Of a stretch of DNA of 64,000 nt, positions 52,115 to 60,828 are shown one piece after another (positions within the stretch are counted from its first letter, which is position 1; the number at the start of each line of letters is the position of its first letter). Origin of the DNA: DASPWV01 sp046726375 (lineage in GTDB: Bacteria > Acidobacteriota > Vicinamibacteria > Vicinamibacterales > UBA2999); the NCBI GenBank assembly GCA_046726375.1, contig JBKPAJ010000072.1, positions 1 to 64,000 on the forward strand, read 5' to 3'. The position numbers were made by a program, and so were the translations under genes. The notes beneath the pieces are model-generated. The model was not told the origin of the DNA. It worked only from the letters and a program-made list of their open reading frames with translations, and ran no database searches.

Positions 52115-52816
52115 TCATGCTGGCGCACCCATGCCCTCGAACGAAACCGCACCGTCGGCACGAAGTGCGACCGTCCAAATCATCTTCGTCCCGCTGCCGA
52201 AGGCCGCGAGATATCTGCCCCCGCGCTTGTTCGAATCAGTCGTGTCTTCGAGCAAGGTGAGCGATTCGAGAGTCCCGCTGGTACCGAACGTTCGTCGACC
52301 AAACTCTCGAAGGAAATGAACAAGGCGTTCTCGCGGATCGGTCTCGAAGGCGCTGACGTCCTCGCCGCGTTCCCTCTTCTCGACGATGAACCGCTTCTGC
52401 TCGTCGGCTGACATTCTCTTGAAACGATTGCGATATTGGCGCTTCAATCGAAGAGCGAAGTGATAGCGGGACGGGCCCGCCACATCGTGGTAATGGACCG
52501 TCGCATCGTGATCATTGCCACCGCGCGGCTCGCTTCTGCGTATCAGCCTAACGATTCTGGTCAGAGTGACGAGAAGTCGATTCACCATGCGGGACCTCTC
52601 CGTCGCGAAATGCGCAGCGACCGTCTCCGCCGGACCAAACCTGACGATTGCCTCACGCTCTGCGGTGTCGACCGACAACCCGCGCTCGAGACCCTCTTCC
52701 ATGGCATCGACGAGATGTTCACGCGCCTCCTCGACGATCCGTTTGTCCAGGAGTCCATGCTTCCGGAGCTCGCGCGCAAGCCGGCTCAAATATGCTTCGA
52801 GTAGCGCTGACATCAT
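52115..52816 (-). CDS. HAAS/permease-prefix domain protein
   Basis: A 233-residue protein. Residues 1-75 (LLEAYLSRLARELRKHGLLD, EEAREHLVDAMEEGLERGLS, AIVRFGPAETVAAHFATERS) form the helical HAAS or permease-prefix domain that usually precedes ADOP permeases or accompanies PadR regulators. The C-terminal half (RLKRQYRNRFKRMSADEQKR onward) is unrecognised and has no transmembrane helix. It probably acts as a partner of the PadR protein in signalling. The start overlaps the padR stop by 4 nt (ATGA), so translation is coupled. Confidence 0.75.
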   Translation of the reverse strand: MMSALLEAYLSRLARELRKHGLLDKRIVEEAREHLVDAMEEGLERGLSVDTAEREAIVRFGPAETVAAHFATERSRMVNRLLVTLTRIVRLIRRSEPRGGNDHDATVHYHDVAGPSRYHFALRLKRQYRNRFKRMSADEQKRFIVEKRERGEDVSAFETDPRERLVHFLREFGRRTFGTSGTLESLTLLEDTTDSNKRGGRYLAAFGSGTKMIWTVALRADGAVSFEGMGAPA

Positions 52817-53139
52817 GCCAGACCCTCCACCACAGCGTGAACGGCCCGCGCGAAGTCACGCCACTCGCCGTGCCGCCTGGCGAGCGCGCGGTGGCCTGTT
52901 CGCGTGAGCTGATACACCCGCCGGCGGCGGCCGTTGACCGCCGACCATCGGCCGGACAGCAGGCCGGCGCGCTCCAACCGGTGCAGCGCCGGGTGGAGCG
53001 TGCCCTCAGGCAGGTCGAACGCGCCGTCACTGCGGGCGCGCAGTGTTTCTGCAATCGCGTAGCCGTGCGACGGACGCGACTGCACGGCAGCGAGCAAGAG
53101 AAGGTCGAGGTGCCCCTTGAGCGCTTCGCGTTCATTCAT
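52813..53139 (-). CDS. PadR-family transcriptional regulator
   Basis: About 108 residues from the ATG at 53139 (MNEREALKGHLDLLLLAAVQ). It shows HGYAIAETLRARSDGAFDLP, EGTLHPALHRLERAGLLSGR and GRRRRVYQLTRTGHRAL, the PadR winged helix with its wing and a short dimerisation helix. PadR proteins repress genes for efflux or permease systems and often their own operon. Two upstream Met codons (53154, 53172) are possible starts. It is followed by the HAAS gene, a common acidobacterial pair, but the usual permease gene is missing here. Confidence 0.88.
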   Translation of the reverse strand: MNEREALKGHLDLLLLAAVQSRPSHGYAIAETLRARSDGAFDLPEGTLHPALHRLERAGLLSGRWSAVNGRRRRVYQLTRTGHRALARRHGEWRDFARAVHAVVEGLA

Positions 53140-53264
53140 CGTGATGCTATACATCGCCACGCGATGTGTCACGAGCGGGGCTCGTTCGCGCGAGAACGCC
53201 CTCCCGGTCGAGCATCATGAATGACTAGTCGCGATGTAGCGCGGAACGCGATCAAAACCATCAT

Positions 53265-53371
53265 CCGCGTTTATGTGCGTCTCATCTGCGGTGTATCTGC
53301 GTTTATCTGCGTTTCATCTGCGTTTCATCTGCGTTTCATCTGCGTTCTATCTGCGTTCTATCTGCGTCCTC
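53265..53371. repeat. 11-bp tandem repeat TTTCATCTGCG reaching into the plsC 3' end
   Basis: At least eight copies of an 11-bp unit (TTTCATCTGCG with variants GTGTATCTGCG and TTCTATCTGCG), some shortened by one base. The stop codon of plsC (53336-53338) and its last 12 or so codons are made of these units. Confidence 0.92.
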
Positions 53372-54112
53372 CTCAACCGTGTTCATTGCGGCTTCCTTTT
53401 CAACCGCAGGCCGCACGATCTCTCTCACACGCGCCGCGAGCGCGCGGATCTGACGCATATCAGGCTCCGCCGATCCCTCGGTCGGAATCGGATCGTGCAC
53501 GATCACGGTGACGTCGCCAGGTTTCGTCGTGAGATCTCCCTTGCGCATCACGTGACGGCTGCCGATCACTGCAATCGGCACGATCGGAAGCCCCGCCTGC
53601 ACTGCCGAATAAAACGGCCCGCCCTTGAACGGACCGACGTGCCCGTCGCGACTGCGCGTGCCCTCCGGAAAAATAATCAGCGACAGTCCACGCGCGGTCA
53701 GCGAGTTCGCCCACTTGAAGATGCGCATCGGATCGGGATGCTTGCGATCGACGAGCATGTGGCCGGTACGACGCAGATGCCAGCCGAGAAACGGAAAGTT
53801 GCCGAGTGACGCCTTGGCGATGATGCGCAACTGAAACGGCAACGACGTGAAGAGCACGGGAATGTCATAGATGCTCTGGTGATTGGAGGCAAACACGTAG
53901 GTCTGGCGCCGATCCAGCTTGTCAAGACCGATCACCGTGACGCGCACACCGGTCGTGGCGAGGATTAGCCACGACCACGCGCGGGCGCACCAGTGGGCGA
54001 AGTAGCCGCGTCCACCGAAGAGGCTGGAGCCGATCGACAGCGTTCCCAGCACGATCGTGTAGATCGCGATCGACGGAATCAGCCAGAAGACTGTCCGTAG
54101 CAGATGTAACAC
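53336..54112 (-). CDS. plsC: 1-acyl-sn-glycerol-3-phosphate acyltransferase
   Basis: A 258-residue acyltransferase. One N-terminal membrane helix precedes the NHxxxxD motif in VFASNHQSIYDIPVLF, and the FPEGTRSRDG motif follows. IVPIAVIGSRHV is the last conserved block. It acylates lysophosphatidic acid at the inner membrane. The start is a GTG directly after the stop of the PIN/TRAM gene with no spacer. The C-terminal tail EEDADRTQIERR and the stop codon are encoded by an 11-bp tandem repeat, so the native C-terminus has been extended or replaced. Confidence 0.9.
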   Translation of the reverse strand: MLHLLRTVFWLIPSIAIYTIVLGTLSIGSSLFGGRGYFAHWCARAWSWLILATTGVRVTVIGLDKLDRRQTYVFASNHQSIYDIPVLFTSLPFQLRIIAKASLGNFPFLGWHLRRTGHMLVDRKHPDPMRIFKWANSLTARGLSLIIFPEGTRSRDGHVGPFKGGPFYSAVQAGLPIVPIAVIGSRHVMRKGDLTTKPGDVTVIVHDPIPTEGSAEPDMRQIRALAARVREIVRPAVEKEAAMNTVEEDADRTQIERR

Positions 54113-55402
54113 TTAGGAGTCGGGTGCGATGGGGGCAATAGGTGCGGTCGGCCCGCCTTCGCGGCTGGTCAACTCAGACCGCTTCGTCGAGGTCTCGCCG
54201 TCCCTCGGCTCGGCTCGGGACGGCCCTGAGTATGTAGTGCCGTAGCTCGGCGGAAATTCAGCGCGAGCGGAGGCGGGTGCGGTGCGGTTGGCCGCCGCGC
54301 CGGCCGTCGCAGGCCCATTGCCGAGCGACGCGGACTGTATGCGACCGGACTTCCGCTCCTCGCGATCGTTCGCGACCGACGGCGTTTGGCCTGATTGCGA
54401 CGCGAGATTGGGATCGATGTAGCGGCCGAAGATCATCTTGCCCGCGGTCGTTTGAAGCACACTCGTGACAACGATGTCGATCGTCTTGCTGATCATCTTG
54501 CGCGCGTTGTCGACGACCACCATTGTGCCGTCATCCAGGTAGGCGACGCCCTGGTTGTATTCCTTCCCTTCTTTCAGGATGAAGACCTTCATGATCTCGC
54601 CGGGCAGCACCACAGGCTTCAACGCGTTGGCGAGCTCGTTGATATTGAGCACCTCGACTCCGCGCAGTTGCGCCACCTTGTTGAGGTTGAAGTCGTTGGT
54701 GACGATTTTTCCCTGCAGCGTGCGCGCGAGCTCGATGAGCTTGAGATCGACCTCACGCACCTCCGGGTAGTCAGCGTCGGAAATCGTCACTTCCACGCCG
54801 GACATTTTCTGAATCTTCTGCAGGATGTCGAGTCCGCGGCGGCCGCGATTGCGCTTCATCGAGTCCGCCGAATCGGCGACGAGTTGAAGCTCCTTGAGCA
54901 CGAACTGCGGGATCACCAGTGTGCCGTCCATGAATCCGGTGTCGCAGAGATCGGCGACGCGACCGTCGATGATCACCGACGTATCCAGAATCTTGTAGCG
55001 GCGCTGCGGGCCCGCCGCGCGGAACAGGCCGACGAGCCGCGACGGCTCGAGCCACTCGCCTTTACGCCCGCCAATGACGAGGCCGACATACGGCAGCAGC
55101 AGGAGCACAAAGCCGTGCAGGAAGGCGACGCGTTGATCCGAGGCGTCGGCCCAGAACAGCGCGGCGCCGATGCCCTTGGCAAGCAGCAACCCGATCCCGC
55201 CGCCAAGCAGCGCGCCGAGCAGACTGGTGATCGCGAGATCGCGAAGGCGCCACTCGAAAAATACGGCAACACTCGCGAGCAGGAGACCAAACGCGACGTT
55301 GATCACGGGATCAACGCCGAGCGGTCTGAGCAGGAAGGCTGTATACGCAACGGCGGCCGTAAAGAGCAGGCGCGCCAATATGAACCACGCCATCAACGAC
55401 AC
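54113..55402 (-). CDS. PIN/TRAM domain membrane protein (YacL-like)
   Basis: A 429-residue protein. Residues 1-120 contain four membrane helices, followed by a PIN nuclease domain (YKILDTSVIIDGRVADLCDT) with the conserved Asp residues. A TRAM domain (GKEYNQGVAYLDDGTMVVVD) follows at about 290-350. The last 80 residues are Pro/Ser/Thr-rich and probably disordered. The arrangement is that of YacL, whose function is unclear although a ribonuclease role is proposed. In many bacteria this gene sits beside ispD; here ispDF is 20 kb away, suggesting a rearranged core block. Confidence 0.9.
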   Translation of the reverse strand: MSLMAWFILARLLFTAAVAYTAFLLRPLGVDPVINVAFGLLLASVAVFFEWRLRDLAITSLLGALLGGGIGLLLAKGIGAALFWADASDQRVAFLHGFVLLLLPYVGLVIGGRKGEWLEPSRLVGLFRAAGPQRRYKILDTSVIIDGRVADLCDTGFMDGTLVIPQFVLKELQLVADSADSMKRNRGRRGLDILQKIQKMSGVEVTISDADYPEVREVDLKLIELARTLQGKIVTNDFNLNKVAQLRGVEVLNINELANALKPVVLPGEIMKVFILKEGKEYNQGVAYLDDGTMVVVDNARKMISKTIDIVVTSVLQTTAGKMIFGRYIDPNLASQSGQTPSVANDREERKSGRIQSASLGNGPATAGAAANRTAPASARAEFPPSYGTTYSGPSRAEPRDGETSTKRSELTSREGGPTAPIAPIAPDS

Positions 55403-55470
55403 TCCGGGGGGAATGAACGTTTATGTATAACTAGCGAACAGTAGACCGGCGTCGTCCGAAGGTCAAGGAA

Positions 55471-55620
55471 GGCGGGTAGGGCTGGTTGGGCCGGCGGGGC
55501 CCGGGTGAGGCAGGTGCGACAGGCGGGGCTCGTAAAGGTTTTGCGCGGGTGGGCTGGAGTTCGAGACCTGGCCGACCTGCCCAACCCGCCCTGCCTGCCC
55601 CTCACCGCCTACCGCCCCGA
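55471..55620. repeat. G-rich word tract with inverted C-rich arm, radA 3' flank
   Basis: Words such as GGCGGGTAGGGC, GGTTGGGCC, GGCGGGGCCC and GGCAGGTGCGACAGGCGGGG are followed after about 50 bp by CCTGCCCAACCCGCCCTGCC and TGCCCCTCACCGCC. The two halves are reverse-complement in sense and end at the radA stop codon. No exact period is seen. Confidence 0.65.
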
Positions 55621-57006
55621 CTACGCGAGAAGCGCGTCCAACGCCTCACCCACGTGCTTCACAGGGATCAGCTCAGCACCGCTTCGCTTGCTGGCGTCTT
55701 CGCCATCGACGTTGGCCACCGGCAGCACGACGCGAGAAAAGCCCATTTGCTCGGCTTCGCGAATGCGGAGCGCGGCTTGCGGCACGCCACGGATTTCGCC
55801 CCCGAGTCCGACCTCGCCGAACACTGCGGTGGCGTTGGTCAACGGGCGGTTGCGCACGCTCGATGCAATAGCAGAAACAATTGCCAGATCGGCGGCAGGT
55901 TCTTCGATGCTCATGCCGCCCGCCACGTTGACGAACACATCGTCGGCGGCGAGGTGAAGGCCGGCGCGCTTTTCGAGCACCGCGAGGAGCAGCGAGAGAC
56001 GATTCTGCTCGATGCCAACCGCCATACGACGCGCCATGCCGTACGACGTGGTGCTCGCGAGCGCCTGGACCTCGACGAGAATGGGACGCGACCCTTCCAC
56101 CGAGCACAGGACCGCGGAACCGGGTGTCGAGACGGGCCGTTCGGCAAGGAACAAGGCCGAGGGGTTTGCCACCGGCTTCAATCCGCCGCCGGTCATCTCG
56201 AATACACCAAGCTCGCTGATGGCGCCAAAGCGATTCTTGACGGCGCGGACCACGCGATGCGAATGGTGCCGCTCGCCTTCGAAGTAGAGCACGGTGTCGA
56301 CGACATGCTCGAGCGCCTTCGGGCCAGCGAGGCTACCCTCCTTCGTGACGTGGCCAACGAGAAACGTCGGGATGTTGTGGCCCTTGGCGGTGAAGAGAAA
56401 CTGCGTCGCGGCTTCGCGCACCTGGCCGATGCTGCCGGGCGCCGATTGAAACTTGAGCGAGAAAACCGTTTGGATCGAATCGATGACGAGCAGCTGCGGG
56501 CGGACGCGGCCGATCTCTTCGAGAATGGTTTCCGTGCACGTCTCCGAGAGCAGATACAGAGGCGCGTCGCCCACACCGAGCCGCTCGCCGCGCGACTTGA
56601 TCTGATGCTCGGATTCCTCGCCCGACGCATACAGCACCGTGCCGACGGTGCGGGCGAAATTGGCCGCCGCCTGCAGCAGCAGCGTGGATTTTCCAATCCC
56701 GGGCTCGCCGCCAAGCAGCACAAGCGAGCCGGGCACGATGCCGCCGCCCAGCACACGATCGAATTCGCCAATCCCGCTCGCAATCCGATCCGCTTTCGAG
56801 GCTTCAACTTCCGAGTAGCGCCGCGCCCCCTGTCCGGCCGATCCCGGCAGCGCGTAGCGATGCCCCTGCAGGCCCGGGCCCACAGGCTCGCCCACGCGCT
56901 CTTCGACGTACGAATTCCACGCGCCACAATCGAGACAGCGTCCCTGCCACTTGGGCGACTGGGAGCCGCATTCCTGGCAGACAAAGACGGGTTTCTGGGG
57001 TTTCAC
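55621..57006 (-). CDS. radA: DNA repair protein RadA
   Basis: A 461-residue RecA-like ATPase. The N-terminal zinc ribbon has C10, C13, C24 and C27 (FVCQECGSQSPKWQGRCLDC). Walker A GGEPGIGKST is at 99-108, and the RadA-specific KNRFG motif is in RAVKNRFGAISELGVF. The C-terminal Lon-like domain ends VKHVGEALDALLA. It promotes branch migration of recombination intermediates. Gene order dnaB-alr-radA-PIN/TRAM on one strand is preserved with repeat tracts in the gaps. Confidence 0.96.
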   Translation of the reverse strand: MKPQKPVFVCQECGSQSPKWQGRCLDCGAWNSYVEERVGEPVGPGLQGHRYALPGSAGQGARRYSEVEASKADRIASGIGEFDRVLGGGIVPGSLVLLGGEPGIGKSTLLLQAAANFARTVGTVLYASGEESEHQIKSRGERLGVGDAPLYLLSETCTETILEEIGRVRPQLLVIDSIQTVFSLKFQSAPGSIGQVREAATQFLFTAKGHNIPTFLVGHVTKEGSLAGPKALEHVVDTVLYFEGERHHSHRVVRAVKNRFGAISELGVFEMTGGGLKPVANPSALFLAERPVSTPGSAVLCSVEGSRPILVEVQALASTTSYGMARRMAVGIEQNRLSLLLAVLEKRAGLHLAADDVFVNVAGGMSIEEPAADLAIVSAIASSVRNRPLTNATAVFGEVGLGGEIRGVPQAALRIREAEQMGFSRVVLPVANVDGEDASKRSGAELIPVKHVGEALDALLA

Positions 57007-57297
57007 TGACCACTATTATGTGGCGATGTCGCGATTTGTCGATGTGGGGATGTCATGTGGAGGATGTTCGGATGTGAAGCTGTGTCTGGCGAGGTGGCGA
57101 TGTAATGTCCCGATGTGGCGATGTGGCGATGTCGGCCACATGGCGACATCACATCATCACATTGTGACATCACATCGTGACATCGTCAGACACATCTCAA
57201 CATCGTCAGATTACCCGATAACATCGCCACATCACCACGTCGCGACATCGCGAGATGTTCAGCCGCCACATCACCACGTCGCCACATCGCGAGATGT
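57007..57297. repeat. large inverted word tract TGTGGCGA between alr and radA
   Basis: The left half repeats TGTGGCGA/TGTCGCGA-type words. After the centre near 57139 (GGCCACATGGCGACATCACA) the right half repeats the reverse complements (GACATCAC, CACATCGT). The right end holds two 38-bp direct copies (57226-57263 and 57265-57302) differing in one base; the second includes the alr stop codon. Transcribed, the 290-nt tract could fold into one long imperfect hairpin. Confidence 0.9.
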
Positions 57298-58458
57298 TCA
57301 GCGATAGAGCCTGTGCACTCTCGCACCGAGCCGGCAGAGAACTTCGTACGGAATCGTCCCGATGTTTGCCGCCATCTCGCGTGCGTCGACACGCTCCGCC
57401 GCTTCGCCGCCTTGCGATCCCAAGAACACCGCTTCGTCACCTGGATTGACGTCGGCGATATCCGTCACGTCGGCGGTCAGCATGTCCATACTCACCGCGC
57501 CGACGATTCTGGCGCGCTGGCCGCGGATCAGGACGGCGCCGCTGCCTGCGAGACGCCGATCGAGTCCATCCGCGTAGCCAGCTGGAATCACGGCAAGCGT
57601 GGTCGGACGCGTGGCGCGGAAGCGGCCGCCGTAGCCGACCGACTCGCCCGTGCGGATGCCTTTGACGGCGACCACACGGCTGCTGAGCGACATCACCGGC
57701 TTCAATGCCACGGTCGACGCCAGCGGCGGCGGCACGACGCCGTGGAGGAGAAGGCCGGGTCGGACGAAGTCGTACCACACGCGTGAGTCGCGCAACAGCG
57801 CCGCGCTGTTTGCCGTGTGGCGATACCGTGGCTTCGCGCCGAGCTGATGCAGCCTGGCGCAGGCGTTGTCGAACGCGACGCGCTGCTGCTCGAAGAGCGC
57901 GTTCTCGGGTTCATCCGCGGTGGCAAAGTGTGTGTAGAGCGCTTCGAGCTCCAGATTCGGACTGGCGAGCAGCTCGGGGATGGTGCGCTGGACGTTCTCG
58001 TGCCTGAAACCAAGTCGATGCATACCGGTATCGATCTTGAGGTGATAGCGAATCCGGGTGCCGCGGGCCGCGGCCGCAACCTGCAACGCGCGCCCGGCGG
58101 ACGGGCTCGCAATGGTCGGCGTCAGATCGTGCGAGAACACGCCGTCGAGATCGCTGACGCTGAGCGCGCCGAAGATCAGAATGCGCGCGCGCGCACCCGA
58201 CTCGCGCAGTTCGATGCCTTCTTCGAGATCGGCGACGGCAAGCCACGTCGCGCCGGCTTCCTCGAGCGCGCGCGCCACGCGTACGGCGCCGTGGCCGTAG
58301 GCGTTCGCCTTCACCACTGCGATGATGCCGGGCGCGCTCGCCGGTCCAATGCCAGCCGCTTTGTTCAGCGACGCTTCGGCGGTCAGGTAATCGACAATCG
58401 CACGGTAGTTGTGTCGCGTGGCGTCAAGGTCGACGTGGGCGGAGGTGCAACGAATCAC
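57298..58458 (-). CDS. alr: alanine racemase
   Basis: A 386-residue PLP enzyme. The cofactor lysine is K50 in AVVKANAYGHGAVRVA. The catalytic Tyr lies in GESVGYGGRFRATRPTTLAV, near residue 270, and SMDMLTADVTDI follows in the C-terminal beta domain. It interconverts L- and D-alanine for peptidoglycan. The stop codon is part of a 38-bp tandem duplication in the flanking repeat tract. It lies between radA and dnaB on the same strand. Confidence 0.95.
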   Translation of the reverse strand: MIRCTSAHVDLDATRHNYRAIVDYLTAEASLNKAAGIGPASAPGIIAVVKANAYGHGAVRVARALEEAGATWLAVADLEEGIELRESGARARILIFGALSVSDLDGVFSHDLTPTIASPSAGRALQVAAAARGTRIRYHLKIDTGMHRLGFRHENVQRTIPELLASPNLELEALYTHFATADEPENALFEQQRVAFDNACARLHQLGAKPRYRHTANSAALLRDSRVWYDFVRPGLLLHGVVPPPLASTVALKPVMSLSSRVVAVKGIRTGESVGYGGRFRATRPTTLAVIPAGYADGLDRRLAGSGAVLIRGQRARIVGAVSMDMLTADVTDIADVNPGDEAVFLGSQGGEAAERVDAREMAANIGTIPYEVLCRLGARVHRLYR

Positions 58459-58470
58459 AGACCGAAGTTA

Positions 58471-58636
58471 TCACGAGGGTTCCTCACAGGTTCCTCGCGC
58501 CGGTTCCTCACAGTGGTTGCAGGTTGGTTCCTGACGTTAGTTCCTCACGAGAGTGCACATTAGGTTCGCAAACGCACGTTTTAGAACCTCGTGAACGTAG
58601 GTGTGGAATCTGCGTAACGAACTTCCGTGAGGAATG
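58471..58636. repeat. GTTCCTNAC word tract between dnaB and alr
   Basis: GGTTCCTCAC, GGTTCCTCGC, GGTTCCTCAC, GGTTCCTGAC and AGTTCCTCAC recur with 10-13 bp spacing. An inverted arm (GAACCTCGTGAAC, CTTCCGTGAGGAA) follows next to the dnaB stop. Same family as 60620-60811. Confidence 0.75.
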
Positions 58637-58641
58637 GACGT

Positions 58642-59985
58642 TTACTGCTCCGCCAGATTTGCGAAGCGGGTCTGCTGGCGGAGAAACGCCAACTTGATGA
58701 GACCCGTGGGACCGTTGCGCTGCTTGGCGACGATGAGTTCAGCAATGCCGTCGGATTCTGACGGCTCGTTGTCCTGCTTGTACATCTCCTCGCGGAAGAT
58801 CAGAATGACGACGTCGGCGTCCTGCTCGAGTGCGCCGGATTCGCGCAAGTCGGCCAACTGCGGGCGCTTGTCGGATCGCGCTTCGGGCGCGCGTGAGAGC
58901 TGCGACAACACGACGATCGGCACGTTGAGCTCCTTCGCGAGTCCTTTGAGCGATCGGGAGATCGACGCGAGTTCCAGCGTGCGGTTCTCGAAGCGGCCGC
59001 GGCCGGTCATCAGCTGGATGTAGTCAATCGCGAGCAGATCGAGTCCGTGCTCGGCCTGCAGGCGGCGCGCTTTGGCGCGCATCTCGAGCGCGCCGATGCC
59101 CGGCGTGTCGTCGATATACAACCGCGCGTCGCTCAGGGTTTCGAGCGCATGCGTAATCTGACCGTATTCCTTCTGGCCGATCTGGCCGCTCATCAGACGG
59201 TAATTGTCGATCTTCGCCTCGCAGGCGAGCATGCGCATGAAGAGTTGCTCTTTCGACATTTCGAGGCTGAAGAATCCGGCCACCGATCCGGCGGTCGCGA
59301 CATGCTGCGCGATATTGAGCACGAGGCTGGTTTTCCCCATCGACGGGCGCGCCGCGACGATGATCAAATCGCCGCGCTGAAAACCGCGCGTCATCTTGTC
59401 GACTTCGGTGAACCCGGTCGAGATCCCGCTGATGAAGCTTTTGTGCTCGAACAGCTGCTCGATCTTCGGAAAGCTCTCCTTGACGAGATCGCGCATGACG
59501 ACAAAGCCGGCCTTGATGCGATCTTCGGCCACCGAAAAAATCGCGCTTTCGGCTTCATCGAGGATCAGATCGGCTTCCTGATCCGCTTCGTACGCGTTCG
59601 AGAGAATCTTATTGGCGGAGAAAATCAGGCTGCGGAGCGTCGCCTTCTCCTTGACGATCTTCGCGTAATACTCGACGTTGGTCGAGCGCGGCACGCCGTC
59701 CACGAGCGAGGCGATGTACGCCGGGCCGCCCACTTCTTCCACTTCGCCGGCGCGTTCAAGCTCCTCTTTGAGCGTGATGAGATCGATCGGCTGGCTGCGT
59801 TCGGCGAGCGCCACCATGCGCTCGAAAATCCTCCGATGGGCGTCGCGAAAGAACGCGCGCGAGTCGATCACCGACGCGGCGATGTTGAACGATTCGTTGT
59901 CGATGAGGATCGCGCCGAGGACCGATCGCTCTGCTTCGAGATTGTGCGGGAGAGTACGTTCAGCAGCAGCGACGATGTCGGCCAT
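58642..59985 (-). CDS. dnaB: replicative DNA helicase
   Basis: A 447-residue protein. The start MADIVAAAERTLPHNLEAER at 59985 is chosen because it opens the conserved N-terminal DnaB domain; a longer upstream extension is excluded. The C-terminal RecA-like domain has Walker A ARPSMGKTSL, LFMRMLACEAKIDNYRL and VVLSQLSRAPEARSDKRP. It forms the hexameric fork helicase. The order rpsF-rpsR-rplI-dnaB upstream is the classical one. Confidence 0.96.
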   Translation of the reverse strand: MADIVAAAERTLPHNLEAERSVLGAILIDNESFNIAASVIDSRAFFRDAHRRIFERMVALAERSQPIDLITLKEELERAGEVEEVGGPAYIASLVDGVPRSTNVEYYAKIVKEKATLRSLIFSANKILSNAYEADQEADLILDEAESAIFSVAEDRIKAGFVVMRDLVKESFPKIEQLFEHKSFISGISTGFTEVDKMTRGFQRGDLIIVAARPSMGKTSLVLNIAQHVATAGSVAGFFSLEMSKEQLFMRMLACEAKIDNYRLMSGQIGQKEYGQITHALETLSDARLYIDDTPGIGALEMRAKARRLQAEHGLDLLAIDYIQLMTGRGRFENRTLELASISRSLKGLAKELNVPIVVLSQLSRAPEARSDKRPQLADLRESGALEQDADVVILIFREEMYKQDNEPSESDGIAELIVAKQRNGPTGLIKLAFLRQQTRFANLAEQ

Positions 59986-60082
59986 GACGAGCAGGAAGGC
60001 ACGCGAAGTATAAAACGAAAAAGCCGACCGCGCGTGACGCGATCGGCTTCGCAACCATCATTGGGCATCGCCCCTATGGTGA

Positions 60083-60146
60083 GGCGGCTCCAAACCGCGT
60101 GATGGCGCGGCTGAAGTCGCGTGATGACGCGGCTCCAAGCCGCGCC
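60083..60146. repeat. three 21-22 bp palindromic units, rplI 3' flank
   Basis: GGCGGCTCCAAACCGCGTGA, GGCGCGGCTGAAGTCGCGTG and GACGCGGCTCCAAGCCGCGC follow each other. Each folds as a GCGGCT/AGCCGC hairpin. They end at the rplI stop region and occupy the spacer before dnaB. Confidence 0.8.
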
Positions 60147-60150
60147 ACTA

Positions 60151-60597
60151 TTACTCGGCTTTGGTCACAATCACTTTCAACTGCGCGGTCACATCGCGAT
60201 GCACCTTCACCGGCACGGTGTTCTCACCCAGCGCCTTGATCGGATCCGGGAGCAGAATCTTGCGACGATCGAGGTCGAAGCCCATTTCCTTCAGCAGCTC
60301 CGCGATGTCGGCGTTGGTCACCGACCCATACAGTTGATCGCTCTCACCAACCTTGCGCGGAATGGTGAGCTCGAGCGCGGTCAACCGCGCGGCGATCGCC
60401 TCGGCCGCGTGGCGATCCTCCGTTTCTCTCAGCTCGAGGTTTTTCCGCTCGCGCTCGACGCGTTTCTTGTTGGCGTCGGTCGCCGGCAACGCAAGGTTGC
60501 GCGGCAACAGGAAGTTGCGCGCGTAACCGTCGGCGACTCTCACGATTTCGCCACGGCGGCCTACGTTTTCTACGTGATCTCGAAGGATGACTTCCAT
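60151..60597 (-). CDS. rplI: 50S ribosomal protein L9
   Basis: A 148-residue protein of usual length. It starts MEVILRDHVENVGRRGEIVR and VADGYARNFLLPRNLAL (the N-terminal rRNA-binding domain). A long helix (NKKRVERERKNLELRE) joins it to the C-terminal domain with LYGSVTNADIAELLKEMGFD. It bridges ribosomal subunits and limits frameshifting. It lies after rpsR with a 230-bp repeat-filled gap. Confidence 0.97.
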   Translation of the reverse strand: MEVILRDHVENVGRRGEIVRVADGYARNFLLPRNLALPATDANKKRVERERKNLELRETEDRHAAEAIAARLTALELTIPRKVGESDQLYGSVTNADIAELLKEMGFDLDRRKILLPDPIKALGENTVPVKVHRDVTAQLKVIVTKAE

Positions 60598-60619
60598 TCC
60601 GAACTCCTAAACTGCCGCT

Positions 60620-60811
60620 AAATATGAGTTCCTGACGAACGTTCCTAACGTTGGTTCCTGCCGGTGGTTCACGTGGATTCCTGACGCGAGCTCTTCCCGA
60701 CAGTTCACGTCGGTTCGTCACGCTGGTTCCAGCGTGGGTTCGAACTTCAGTTCAGAATCGCCGTGAACTTCCGCAACGAACAATCGGAAGCAACCCTCGT
60801 GACGAACCCCG
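60620..60811. repeat. GTTCCTNAC word tract between rpsR and rplI
   Basis: About ten words of the type GTTCCTGAC, GTTCCTAAC, GGTTCACGT, GATTCCTGAC, GTTCGTCAC follow each other with 11-13 bp spacing. Inverted forms (GTGAACTTCCG, GTGACGAAC) lie at the right end. Same family as 58471-58636. Confidence 0.75.
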
Positions 60812-60828
60812 TGGCGGCGCGGTCTGCG

